DNA of 64,000 nt. It comes from Dipteronia dyeriana (lineage: Eukaryota; Streptophyta; Magnoliopsida; Sapindales; Sapindaceae). Location: contig CM065298.1 of NCBI GenBank assembly GCA_032871835.1, positions 109,805,476 through 109,869,475 on the forward strand, given 5' to 3'. Under the pieces are notes generated by a model. That model saw only the letters and a list, made by a program, of their open reading frames with translations, was not told where the DNA came from and searched no databases. This document shows positions 10,959 through 22,482 of the stretch, piece by piece. Each line of letters opens with the position of its first letter. Position 1 is the stretch's first letter. The position numbers and the translations under genes are program-made.

Positions 10959-12715
10959 ATTGGGCAGGAAGCAGAAGTAGTTCAGGGAATGGCCAAAAAT
11001 CACCAGGCGATTTCCATGTTGACAATACGTCACAAGATCCTACAGCAAACACAGAAAACCAGCCTGCGAACCTGGCGGGGATCCAGCAAGTTCCTCCAAC
11101 CAGTAGAGATATTATGCTGCGTTTCCAAGAGGCCTTGCAGCAATTGGTGACAGACGCGGCAAGAGAAGGGATTGATCTACTGGCTGTATGAGCACATACT
11201 CCCAATCCTTCACTCGCAAGGTTCCGTTCGATGGTGGTTGGGCCAGGAATAACTATGCCAGAAACCAGAAGGAACTCTTCCCCAATCAACCCGGCTGGAC
11301 AGAAAACACTTGAAGAGGAACATCACTAGAGGCTGGACCACAATCAAACAGTACGTGCCAGACATCGTAAAAACAACCGGCGCAGAGGTCGGTCATCATC
11401 AGAAGACAGTGATCAACACCATTGCAAACGTCATTATGGACTCACAAGAGAGGACCGGCATCAGAGTGAAGAGTCTGAGGAAAGAATGACGATAACCTAA
11501 CTGTTTAACCGTCGGGGAAGTCCGATGGGGGACAGAGATGTCACGATCCAGAGCCTAACTCGAGAAGTTAAGAATAACAGGCGACAGATGGAGGCACTGG
11601 TCAGACGTTATGGCTGTAACGATCTACATGACGATGACTCTGACAGTCCATTCACCAAGGAAATTTTACGGTTTCCTAGAAAGATTCAGGATGCTGCATG
11701 TGGAGCAATTCAAAAAAGATACAGATCCAAAAGAGCACGTTAGATGCTATAAAAGTGCCATGGCTCAATATGCCCGCAGTGACCCCCTATTGTGTCTCAA
11801 CTTTCCGTAAACACTGGGGGACACAGGGTCAAGATGGTTCGGAAGACTACCCCCGGCGAGCATCGAAAATTTCAGCGAACTGAGCAGGAGCTTCTCAAGG
11901 CAATTTCTAAGCAATGTTTACAGGAAGAAGTCGGTGGCCTACCTCTCTCAAATAAAGCAAGGGAAGGACGAGTCATTAAAAAAGTACTTGGGCCGGTTCG
12001 GCCAAGCAGTATCAGAAATTGGCAGTGCTAATGATGAAGCAATTATTGCTGCCTTCACCAATAATTAACAGAATGGACGACTGTCCTTTGATTTGAGAAG
12101 AGCAAGGCTGACTAAGCATGTTGACTTGATTGATATGGTAGGAGGATATGCTCTGGCCGAGGAGGAAGCGTTAGCTACAAGAGGAAGCTATATGCATGGA
12201 GGAAAGCCCTAACAGAAGAATACCGAATCCAAGGGGCAGAATCAAAAGGAAAAACGGAAAGGGAACGGCAAGGAGAAAAACAAGGATGAGGGTAATGAGC
12301 TTAACGCCGAACGGTCCATAGAGAAATACCTAGGCAGATATACCAATTACACCCCTCTTCGAAAAAAAACAAGAAGAAATTTTAGCCATCTTGGAAGAGA
12401 AGAATATGGTGCAAGAGCCGCGGCGACAATCACAGTTCGCCCGGAGAGATACAACCAAGTATTGCAGGTTTCACAAAGAAACCGGGCATGAGACTTCAAA
12501 GTGTTTTCAGCTCAGAGATTACATAGAGACTCTTATTCGGGAAGGGCACCTGCGGGATGTAATCTTGAAAAAAGATGAGAGATCAGAAACAAAGAAAGAA
12601 GTCAAGGTTGATCACAACCCGGGTCAAAATCAAAGAACCAGCCCCGAAGCCAACCAAGTAATACATACAATTTTCGGAGGACCCTCTACTGGGAGAAGCA
12701 ACTGAGAACAAACTC
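10959..12715 (+). pseudogene. gag of element A (broken, start codon deleted)
   Basis: The nucleocapsid/capsid precursor of a Tat-type gypsy element, recognised by alignment with the C copy. The N-terminal part (AGSRSSSGNGQ-like) begins without its ATG. The capsid-like region around 11650-12060 contains EHVRCYKSAM and KQGKDES-like words but is frameshifted. The C-terminal part (12391-12705) has an RDTTKYCRFHKETGHETSKC zinc-knuckle-like motif with spacing C-x2-H-x4-H-x4-C. A deletion between the LTR and codon 2, relative to C, removed most of the primer-binding site and the start codon. Several stops interrupt the frame. Confidence 0.85.
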
Positions 12716-13610
12716 AGGAAATCAAAGAAGCAATAGAAGCAAGGAATAACTTCGACGTAAACTCGGTTGAGCTAGACCCGAAAAGGGTAAAGGAAGGATG
12801 GGACCTAATAGTCTTTACAGAGGCAGATTCCCATGTTGTCGATGTTCGACCTAATGACGCTTTGGTTATAAGTGCCCGGATTAGCCATAGGGAAGTTCGG
12901 AGAATTTTAATAGATAATGAGAGTTCAGCAGACATCCTAAGAGTGGCCGTGTACGACCAGCTAAGACTAGACCAAAAAGATTTACATCCTTTCCATACTC
13001 CATTAAGAGGGTTTGGGGGGATAGAGGTCAGATCACTCGGGGCGGTAAAACTACCAGTGAAGATCGGAACGGCACCATGCCAGAGGACTGTCCTGCTCGA
13101 CTTCGTGGTAGTTGACTTGGATAATTGGCTGTATAATGCATTATTGGGCCGGCCATTCCTGAATAAAACAAGGGTCGTGACAGCCACTTATGCATTAAAG
13201 ATCAAGTTCCTAACAGAACAAGGGGTTGGGATAGTCAAGGGATCTCAAGAGATGGCCCGAAGAGCAAACCTGTCAGTATACAGAGACAAACATGATGCTG
13301 AACAAGTGTGCACCATAATGCAGCCAAATTATTGTAAAGAATCCTTATCATTCGAATTGGATCCAAAGGAGGGCTCGAATGAATACAAAACAGAATTGGT
13401 TGAAATAGTACTTAAAGAAGACAAATCGGACAAGAAAATCAAGATCGGGGCCAACTTGGATGGAAAAGTCAAGCAAGACTTAACCAATCTGCTTAGAGAG
13501 TATAAAGATGTATTTGCTTGGAGTCACGAAGATATGATCGGAATAGATGCCCGAGTAATATCCCACCACCTCGCAGTTATCCCGAATGCAAAACCGGTTA
13601 TATAAAAGAG
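12716..13610 (+). pseudogene. Protease and RT N-terminus of element A
   Basis: The longest open piece (12862-13605) carries the retropepsin active-site motif as LIDNESSAD near 12910. The same position in C and D is LIDNGSS, so the Gly after Asp-Asn is replaced by Glu (GGG or GGA to GAG), which should harm activity. It continues through the family-typical linker into the start of the reverse transcriptase and stops at a TAA near 13603 where the C copy has CAA (Gln). Confidence 0.85.
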
Positions 13611-14785
13611 AAGATCGTTCAATCCTGAAAGAAGTCGAGCAATCAAACAAGAGGTGGAAAAGCTACTGGAAACTGGATCAATCAGAGAAGTCAGCTACCC
13701 TCAGTGGGTCGCCAACGTAGTCCTCGTCCAGAAGAAAAATGGACAATGGAGGATGTGCATAGATTTCACGGATCTAAACAAGCATGTCCAAAGGATAGCT
13801 TCCCACTTCCAAGGATAGACCAGCTGGTGGATGCCACAACAGGTCACGAATTGCTCAGCTTCATGGATGCTTACTCGGGATATAATCAGATCCGGATGAA
13901 CAAAGCTGATGAAGAAAAAACAGCATTCACAACGGATCAGGGTTTATATTGCTACACAGTAATGCCTTTCGGTTTAAAAAATGCAGGTGCTACGTATCAA
14001 AGGTTGGTCAACAAAATCTTCACTTGACAAATAGAAAGGAATATGGAAGTGTACATTGATGACATGTTGACTAAAAGCATCTCGGCAGATGAGCATGCCC
14101 GGGACCTCCAAGAGACATTTGATGTTCTGAGAAGATACCATATGAAATAAAACCCGAACAAATGTTTATTCGGAGTCCATTCGGAGAGATTCTTGGGTTT
14201 TCAAGTCCATCAAAGAGGAATCGAAGTTAATCCCGAGAAGATCCAAGCTTTGCAAGAAATGACCTCACCTAAAACATTGAAAGAGATACAGCGCTTAACA
14301 GGGTGTTTAGCCTCCTTGGGAAGATTCATCTCAAGGGCTACAGACAGGTGCGCACCTTTCTTCAAGATAATCAAAAAAGGGAAAGAACTTGAGTGGAATA
14401 AAGAGTGTGAGCAGGCATTCTTAAAAATAAGAGAGTACTTGGGACAAGCTCCCATTCTCTCAAAACCGCAAAAAGAGGAAATACTTCAGCTGTATCTGTT
14501 AATAACAGAGCTTGCAGCAAGTTCAGTCTTAGTCAAAACATAAGATGGAGTGCAGAAACCAGTGTATTATACCAGCAAGGCACTCGTACCGGCCGAGACC
14601 AGGTACTCACAGGCAGAAAAGATGGCCTTAGCATTGGTTTCAGCAGCAAAAAAGTTGAGACCATATTTTCAGGCCCATACAATCCAGGTTCTCACAAATT
14701 GCCCATTAAGACAAATTTTACAAAAACCAGAAATATCAGGAAGACTTACCAAATGGGCAATCGAGCTAAGTGAATTCGATAAAAC
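13611..14785 (+). pseudogene. Reverse transcriptase/RNase H of element A (broken)
   Basis: RT motifs appear in order: DFTDLNKACPK-type (one base missing, near 13782, so the frame shifts), SFMDAYSGYNQI near 13860, MPFGLKNAGATYQ near 13960 and the catalytic VYIDDML near 14050. The connection and gypsy RNase H follow (PVYYTSKAL, ETRYSQAEK) and end at TKWAIELSEFD near 14780. Stops at about 14025 (TGA), 14147 (TAA) and 14541 (TAA) replace sense codons of the C copy. Similarity to C stops just after this point. Confidence 0.88.
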
Positions 14786-14788
14786 TAG

Positions 14789-16435
14789 TGAAGCATAGAA
14801 GTGCCAAATGTGCTTGTCAGGCACGGTCTTTACCCATGCACAATCGGCGCATTTGAGGAAAGTAGGGAGCAGATCAAGGAGCAGAGCATAGCCATCTGGT
14901 TTATAGACTAGTCACAACCCGCGTAAACATCAAGAACGTGAAGCAGATTAAAAGCTATCTAGTCATAGTACTGGTCATGAAACACGAGTCAAAAAAGAGC
15001 AAAGGTTGTACGATGGTCTTTAAGGTCAAAGTAAGTTTGGGAGGCAAAAATTAGCAAAATTAGTGAATGTTGCGCAGAGATGAGCTGGTCCTGCGCGGGT
15101 AACCACCAACACATTTGCCCGCACAGTGAGAGTCATGAATCTGACAAGATCAGCTCTTTGGATGAAAATCAGCCATTTTTAGATAGGCAATTGTGTCTTT
15201 TCATGCCTACATCATGCCTTAGCCTTCCAAGCCTATATATACACCATTTTTTTTATTGAAAGCGTTCTCTTCAACTCCTTCCACAACTCTTACACACTCT
15301 CTCCCTTTTCTCCCAAGAATCTTTCCATCATCTCTTACACCTATCCTCTCTTACAATTTCTCACTTCACTATTTACTAACCTAGATTTAGGAATCAATCC
15401 CCACCTAATCTAACCATCCTTCATCATCATATACTCAAGAACACTTGGAGAATTGGAATCAAACTTGAAGGAAGAGGAATCTCCACATGGGTCTTCTCTT
15501 TATCTTTTCTCCTTGTTATTTTATTTTAATTGTCATGAGTAGCTAAACCCCTTTGTTGGAGTTGATGTAATAATTCAAGGGTTGTGGGTTTTGGACCATA
15601 TTCTTAGTATTTGATTATTTAGTTTCATTCAATGGGTTTTAATGCAAATGATTATCTCTTGAATTAGGTAGATATGCCCCATCTTGATTCTTGTTGATTA
15701 TCAGTTTATTTTGAGTTTTAAATTAGAATATATTTCTTCTTGGATTGGGTAGATATGCCCTCTCTCAAGCCAAGTTAGATACACACTTTTAGGTGATTAA
15801 AACTAGCCAAATTGAATGGAATTGATTTGCAGTGAATATACTCTTCCTATGCATCTAGGCTTCATTGGAAGGGGGTGAATATGCCTTTCCAAGGCATCCC
15901 TAACCATTAGAATCTATACGCAAAGAGTGATTCTCTCATAAACCAACCAAGTAATTGTGTAGTAGAGAATTTATGTGATAAGAGTCTCTATCTTTCCAAA
16001 TCTGACCAAGTAGTCGTGACTGAGAGTATTGACTCTAAGTCACCTTAAAGATAGATTAGCCCTTAATAATTGATTCGGTTCTTTAAGAATGGATTGCTCA
16101 CTATTCGTGCATGAATTGCAATGACTCCCCGCATTCACATCACATACCAAATCTCACCATTTGCATTCTAACTAACACTAATTGCATGTTAAATTAATTA
16201 ACATAATTGTAGTTTGCCTTTTAGTCAATTAACCTTTCAAAACCCCATCCATTTATCTTTACCTTTACATGCTTAACTTTAGTTTAACATTAGTTAATTA
16301 GTTTTAGCCATTCGATTTCCTTTACCCTGTGGACGACACCCGACTTGCCATTGTACTTGTTTATTTTAAGCATTGTTGTGGTTTTTATAAATATTGTTTG
16401 ATGAGCGTTTTATAATGATAAAAATAGCTCTGCCA
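14789..16435 (+). repeat. 5' LTR of element B (5'-truncated)
   Basis: Matches 20623-22482 from TGAAGCATAGAAG to the end GCTCTGCCA. Compared with the 3' LTR it lacks the first 170 bases or so and also an internal block of roughly 200 bases present at 20920-21140. A TATA-like CTATATATAC lies at 15233-15243. The 3' portion contains a repeated GGTAGATATGCCC word. Confidence 0.85.
15233..15243 (+). promoter_or_regulatory. TATA box in B LTR
   Basis: CTATATATACACC lies about 30 bases upstream of a pyrimidine-rich stretch and is conserved at 21287-21297 in the 3' LTR. Confidence 0.55.
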
Positions 16436-16438
16436 AAA

Positions 16439-16456
16439 TGGCGTTGTTGCCGGGAA
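16439..16456 (+). promoter_or_regulatory. Primer-binding site of B (tRNA-Asp-like)
   Basis: TGGCGTTGTTGCCGGG lies three bases after the LTR end. It differs at a few positions from the TGGCGCCGTTGCCGGGGA site typical of Athila/Tat elements that prime from tRNA-Asp. Confidence 0.8.
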
Positions 16457-16580
16457 AATGTGCTAATTAAGTGGCTAATCTTATTTATGTAGTTTTTTCT
16501 ATTTAAGAGTCTTAGTAGTTTTTTGTTTTCTTTTGTTTCTTTTTACTTCGTTTGGTGTTTTTGTTTTGCTTGTTTCAGAA

Positions 16581-17583
16581 ATGATGGAGTTGTTGACTTT
16601 GGAAGTAGAGCAAAGGTTGCATAGAGAATACCAAGAAAGATAAGCCACAATTGCAAGATTTAAAATGCATGTGGAGACAATCATGAAAGCTCTAAGGAAG
16701 AGAACACTTGAAGAGACCCAAAGTCAAACAGAGTGTAGAAAGAAGGAGAATAAAGTTGGTAAATTGGTGAAAACATTTGAGTTAGCTTCGGGGATGAAAG
16801 AGTGCCATCACGATAGAGTTGAGAAAAATGAAGCAAAGAAGGTCAATGAAAATATTTGTGACAAACAATTGCTTAAGGAAGTAGCTAGAAAGTATAAACT
16901 TAAAGAGGAGAACAAGAAGCTACAACTTGAAGTTAAGCTCCTTAAGGCAGAAAATGGGACTCCCAAGAAGAAAGTTCAGGAATTCTCTACTATCAACAAG
17001 GAGTTAAGAGAACAACTTGAGAGCTTTAAGGAGGAAAAGAAATAAAAAACAAAGAGCCTAGTGGAACTTGCCAAGCTTTTAGAAGAGATCAAAGAGGAAA
17101 ATGCAAGGAAAACTAGAAGAATGATGATAGAGATGGAGCGTAAATAAAATGTCTTGAACGAAATCAAGGAACAATTAAACAAGAGGGAGGAAGAGTTGAA
17201 AATCACTAAGGTCAAGGAATGTGACTTCATAGTCTAACTTGACAAAGTGGAAATAGAGATGAAGGCTCTTGAGAGGAGGCAACATCAAAAGCCTCATGGA
17301 CATGAACATATAGGGATTTTTTCTAATCACCCTATTACTTGTTTCTTTTGTTCTATGAAGGGGCATATTAAGGCCCATTGCTTTAAGTTCTAAGAATTTA
17401 AGAACAACCAAAGTAGGTCTAGGAAGAACCCACCAAAAGTCAAGAAAGGTTGGGTTAAGAAAGACCTATTAGATAAGGTGAAAACAAAGGGAAGTGAGAA
17501 AATGAAAAAGCTCTCTAAATTTGTTTGGATTGTAAAATCGAGAGAGTTTCCTAACTTGATTAAACCAGCCTTACCATCCCATT
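16581..17583 (+). pseudogene. Gag-like coiled-coil/zinc-knuckle protein of B
   Basis: A frame starting at ATG 16581 can be followed for about 330 codons with five internal stops (near 16640, 17043, 17145, 17236, 17392) and ends at TGA 17581. The N-terminal two-thirds is rich in Lys and Glu with heptad-like Leu spacing (for example LKEENKKLQLEVKLLKAEN), suggesting a coiled coil. Near residue 255 is a CCHC knuckle CFFCSMKGHIKAHC (C-x2-C-x4-H-x4-C), followed by a basic stretch with a GWVKKDLL motif. It is the only recognisable protein of B. The knuckle context also resembles copia gag proteins, so its ancestry is uncertain. A TTTGCTTGTTTCAG just before the ATG looks like a 3' splice site. Confidence 0.65.
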
Positions 17584-19617
17584 GAACATTTTATATGCGA
17601 TTTCTTTATGTTTATTTTATGTTTTTCATGTTTTTTTTTGTTACTAATAGAGAAATAAGGCGAGTATAGTTTATGGTAGTTCTGATTGTGTGCAGGACAA
17701 GGAAATGATGTACACAAGGAAACCATAATCTGAGGATGAGAGCCCGACACAATCAAATCTAGAGAACAAGCCTCAGTGTGTAGGTTCATATACGCTGGTG
17801 TAGACCCGTGCACTACCAGCACACTGAAAGCATGATTCTCGGCCATGACCAGTTGCGCGTGGATAATGATTGACTCATAATTATTCTTGCCATGTATTTT
17901 TTTCTTTATATTTGAACTCTTTATTCTATTGTTTTGCTTTTAGTTGCTTTTGTTAGTTAAGCTTAATAATTTTTGGTGGATGATAGATGCATGAGAGATT
18001 ATGGAGTGTGATATTCATTTGAGAGTAAATTTGGTTTGAGATATGTGTTGTGATTGTTATCCCTTGTGAATGAGTATTGTGCTTCAAGGCTAGGTTTTTC
18101 ATCTCTTGGATTCGACACACCGGCCAATTGCAAGTCTTGGAGGGATGAAAAAGCCAAGAGTGCCCATAAAAAGGGTGGGAACCTACTCGAAGTTTTATAC
18201 GAGTGAACATTCACATCGGTTTACTCTTTCTATCTCAAACTCTTGCACTTTATCTTGATACATCTTTTGTCTACAAAATTGTGCATATGAGTGGATGAGA
18301 TTATCATTGAATATCAATTACGGTTGTGTGTGAATAGGGTGAAGGGAAACATTTATGAATGATTATATAATTTTGGTTTCCAAGTTTTTGCATGGATTGA
18401 TTGATTGATTATTTCATTTTTGGCATGATGAGCCGAAGGCTCTTTAAAATTTTGCATGAGATTGTATAGATTCTTTTATTGCATATATTGCCCCATTCAG
18501 TTTGGGGGTGGTACATATACACATACTTGAATAGGTTTTGATCATATAGTTAAAATCAGTTTAGGGGTCATCATGTCCCCATTCCGTTCAATTTTGTGAA
18601 ATGTGAATTGCTTGATGATGGTTTGTGCTTAAATGTTGATATTGCATTTAATTGCCTTATTTTATGTATGAGCCTATATGTGTCTTTATTTTTTGTTGTG
18701 CATTGATTGTGCATGATTAGTGCCTAGGTTTGTTTGAGTCATGTAAGGTGTGTGCCTTTAGGCAGAGCTCGCTTGTATTTAACATTGAGGACAATATTGA
18801 GTTTTGGTTTGGGGGTATAGATGCCTTGTTGAGTTGTCTTTTTATTTGTCTTGAGTCATTTATGTGTCATTTTTGGTCCAAAATTTTCAATTTTATCGCA
18901 ATGGCCAAAATTTTCGAGTTTTAACTAGGTTGGATGTGATGCCTTGAGCGTGTGCTTTTGGCGGGTTTATACATGCATGGTGAGCTTGTGTAACAAATCT
19001 TTGTCGCTCATGGGTTATATTTGCATTGTCATGGGCTAATCCTATCTTTTGTGTGCTTGATTTGAGGGGACTCGATGCTCTTGTGCATTGTTCTAATAGT
19101 GGAGACACCCGTGAGTTCATAAACACAAGCCAATTAAAAGCGCATTGAGTGTAAATTTTGTTTTATTCTTTAAACACTCTTTTCGTCATAAGTGTCACAT
19201 GCCATAGAACATACATCTCATACATATAGTGGATTGCTTGATGATGCATCCATTCCCTTGATAGACTAATTATGGAAATGAACTTAGGCAATATGTGCAT
19301 TTAATTACTTAAAATGACTAAACACATTCATTTATCCCTTATGTGTGCTTCATAGCCAAATTTACGGCCAAACACTTACCTTTCATTTGAAACCAAAATG
19401 TAACCATATAGCCATAGCCCAACACAAGCCTACCTTTATTGCCAATCATGTAGGGTGTGTGTGTTTTTTAAAGTGATTGAAATATAAGAGCTCTAAAGTA
19501 AAGATAGTATGTATATAGGCAACAATGAAATTGTGTATGAAATGATTCATTTTGTAAAAGTGTCCAAATTTGCACTTGTGAGCTTGATTGTCAAAATGTA
19601 ATGTGTAAGTGTGCAAA

Positions 19618-19690
19618 AAGAAAAGAAAAGAATAGAAAATTCAAAAAGAAAGAAAAAGGCAAAGAAAAGAAAAGAAAAGAAAAGAGCCTT
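19618..19690 (+). repeat. (AAAAG)n-rich purine tract
   Basis: A run of AAAAGAAAAG units interrupted by a few other bases, inside B. Confidence 0.8.
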
Positions 19691-20435
19691 GAAAGTAAAT
19701 GTAAGTACTCACAATGTGGAGTATAAATTTTGAAACACAATCTGTGTATATTTGTAAATGCCTAATTGCTAAAGTGTAATCAATGTGTTATAGAGCTTTG
19801 TATGGGGTGTGTGAGTATGTTTGGACGTGATTGGTGATCTTTAAACTCATGTTTTCCTATTTCTTTATTCACCATATCTAACCCCATGGCCCCATTACAA
19901 CAAAAGGGAAAGTCCTAGTTGATCCATAACATGTCTTGATTGGGAATGTTTGTTGAAGCTTGATCTTCCACGTTGATGGCATAGTGAATCATTCATAGGC
20001 AAGTTCACAGACTTTACCGGTGGTTGAATATACATTGTATGCAAAGCATTAGAATACTTTGTAAAAATTCCATCTTTGCATACCTTGAATGAGTGTGAGC
20101 TTAGAACTCTAAGTGGGAAAAGAATAGCGAAACCGGGTGAGGAATAAAGTCAAAGCGAATTATGCTCAATGTGTGAGAGTGAGTAGCTCCCGATATGAGA
20201 GTGCTCTTAGGCGTGGGATTCGTGATAGTACAAGTTTCCCTCAAGTGTCTTTGAGTTGTTTTAGATTACTTTGCATATGTTTACTTATCTCTATCACACA
20301 TCCTTACATCGCATCACCGGTTGGACATGCGCCTTATTGAATATTTTTTTTGAGTCTAGGTGAGTCTTAGGTCAAGTCATTGTTATTTGTGTCTTATTTA
20401 TGTCATTTTATAGTTTGTTAGAGGACGAGCAAGGG

Positions 20436-20452
20436 TTTGGTTTGTAGGTATT
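20436..20452 (+). promoter_or_regulatory. Polypurine-tract region of B (degraded)
   Basis: GGTTTGGTTTGTAGGTATT precedes the TGATCGTGCC start of the 3' LTR and follows GAGGACGAGCAAGG. The expected G-run is broken by T, so this tract has decayed. Confidence 0.5.
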
Positions 20453-22482
20453 TGATCGTGCCAAAATTGTCATATATTTTGGCTCTCATTCCGTTCCTTT
20501 GTCTTGTTTTTGAGTATTCTTATTTGTCTTATGGCTCTTTTGTTATGTTTGCAAGCAATTAGATACATTTCGAAAGAATGAATGGAAATTGCCAAGTTGT
20601 ACAGAAAACATGCCTAATCTGGTGAAGCATAGAAGAGCCAAATGCACTGGTCATGCGCAGGTCCTTACCCGTGCACAATCCGTGCATTTAAGGAAAGCAG
20701 AGAGCAGATCAAGGAGTAGAGATTAGCCATCATGTCACTGCGCGAGTCACAACTCGCGCACAACCCGTGTAAAAATCAAGACCCTGAAGCAGATCAAAGG
20801 CAATCTAGTCATAATGTGGGTCATAAAACGAGTCAAAAAGAGCAAAGTTTATATTCCCTACCAATGGTGTTTAAGCTTAAAATAAGTTTAGGAGGAAAAA
20901 ATTAGCAAAGAGTGAGATTTTGAGGGAAAAGGAGTTGAAATTGTAAAAAGGTCATACAAGTCATACAAGTCATCCAACTTCGGAGGGTCATATCTCTCTC
21001 CTAGGATCGATCTGTGCTTCTATCTACATATATTCAAAAATCCCTAGAAGTCTAGTTTCTAGCTATTTTTACATATTGCGATTATGAGATTTCTAAAGGG
21101 AGTTATGCCCAATTTAGTGATTGTTATGCAAAGATGCACTGGCATTGCATGGGTAACCACCAGGGCATTTACCCACGCACTGAGAGTCGTTAATCTGACT
21201 TGATCAACTCTTGAGATGAAAATCAGCCATTTTTAGAGGGGTTAATGTGTCTTTTCATGCCCACATCATGCCCTAGCCTTCCAAGCCTATATATACACCA
21301 TTTTCTTATAGAAAGTTCTCTCTTCAACTCCTTCCACAACTCTTCCACACTCACTCCCTTTTCTTCCAAGAATCTTTCCATCATCAGTTGCACCTATCCT
21401 CTCTTACACCGTCTCACATCACTATTTACTAACCTAGATTTAGGAATCATTCCCACCTAATCTAACCATCCTTCATCGTCATCTACTCAAGGACACTTGG
21501 AGAATTGGAATCAAGCTTGAAGGATGGAGAATCTCCACATGGGTCTTCTCTTTATCTTTTCTCCTTGTTATTTTATTTTAGTTGTCGTGAGTAGGTAAAC
21601 TCCTTTGTGAGAGTTGATGTAATAATTCAAGGATTGTGGGTTTTCCACCATATTCTTAGTATTTGATTATTTAGTTTCATTCAATGGTTTTTAATGCAAT
21701 TGATTATCTCTTGAATTAGGTTGATATTCCCTCTCTTTATTCTTGTTGATTATCAATTTATTTCGAGTTTTAAATTAGAATATATTTCTTCTTGGATTAG
21801 GTAGATATGCCCTCTCTCAAGCCAAGTTAGATACACACTTTTAGGTGATTAAAACTAGCTAAATTGAATGGAATGTATGTGTAGTGAATATGCCTTTCCT
21901 ATGCATCTAGGCTTCAATGGATAAGGGTGATTTGTGAATAAGCCCTTCCAAGGCATCCCTAACCATTAGAATCTATCTATGCTCAAAGAGTGATTCTCTC
22001 ATAACCAACCAAGAAGTTATGTAGTAGAGAATTTATATGATAAGAGTCTTTATCTTTCCAAAACCAACTAAATAGTCATGAATGAGAGTATTGACTCTAA
22101 GTCACCCTTAAGATAGATTAGCCCTTAATAATTGAATTAGTTCTTTAAGAATGGATTGCCCACTATTCATGTTTGAATTGCATTGATTCCCATTTTCACC
22201 TCACATTTTGAATTCTAACTAACACTAATTGCATGTTAAATTAATCAACATAATTGTACTTTGCATTTTAGTCAATTAACCTTTCAAAACCCCAACCATT
22301 TATCTTTACCTTTACATGCTTAGCTTTAGTTTAACATTAGTTAACTAGTTTTAGCCGTTCGATTTCCCTTTCCCTATGGACGATAGCCGACTTGCCATTG
22401 TACTTGTTTATTTTAGGCATTGTTTTGGTTTTTATAAATATTGTTTGATGAGCATTTTATAAAGACAAAAATAGCTCTGTCA
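20453..22482 (+). repeat. 3' LTR of element B
   Basis: Starts TGATCGTGCC after the polypurine-like tract and ends GCTCTGTCA. From 20623 on it is the direct repeat of the 5' LTR. The start is inferred from the tract because the 5' LTR lacks this part. The five bases after it (22483-22487, AACAC) belong to D gag. Confidence 0.75.

Larger units (their letters stand above)
10039..14785 (+). mobile_element. Element A: Tat-type Ty3/gypsy, 5' half only
   Basis: A 5' LTR (10039-10958) is followed by gag, protease, reverse transcriptase and RNase H in gypsy order. Sequence and LTR match the complete element C (50290-62395), so A belongs to the same family in the opposite orientation. A ends inside the first RNase H domain at about 14785. 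It lacks the second RNase H, integrase, antisense gene, polypurine tract and 3' LTR that C has. The break abuts a truncated LTR of element B, so the loss is best explained by a deletion reaching from A into B. Confidence 0.9.
17584..20452 (+). other. Non-coding internal region of B
   Basis: There is no polymerase domain. The region contains several polypurine-tract-like words (CAGTTTGGGGGTGG near 18498, TTGGTTTGGGGGTATAG near 18805), an AAAAG-rich tract at 19618-19690, and the GTAGCTCCCGATAT word near 20187. These are features I associate with the long untranslated 3' region of Athila elements. The short ORFs show no recognised family. Confidence 0.6.
14789..22482 (+). mobile_element. Element B: non-autonomous Athila-type LTR element
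   Basis: Direct repeats at 14789-16435 and 20453-22482 flank about 4 kb of internal DNA. A tRNA-Asp-like primer-binding site (TGGCGTTGTTGCCGGG) follows the first repeat. A GAGGACGAGCAAGG...GGTATT stretch precedes the second, and Athila-like words (TTGAGGACAAT...GGTTTGGGGG, GTAGCTCCCGATAT) lie inside. Only a gag-like coiled-coil/zinc-knuckle protein is encoded. No protease, RT, RNase H or integrase can be found, so B needed enzymes from another element. The left LTR lacks its first 170 bases or so, and the two flanks belong to different elements (A pol at left, D gag at right). Confidence 0.8.

Noticed and set aside
14789..14793. A target-site duplication for B
   Set aside because: The five bases before the left repeat (ACTAG) and after the right repeat (AACAC) do not match, and the left LTR is truncated, so no duplication is expected.
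16665..17045. 126-codon ORF as a free-standing host coiled-coil gene
   Set aside because: It lies between B's primer-binding site and a CCHC knuckle in the same frame, so it is part of the retroelement gag.
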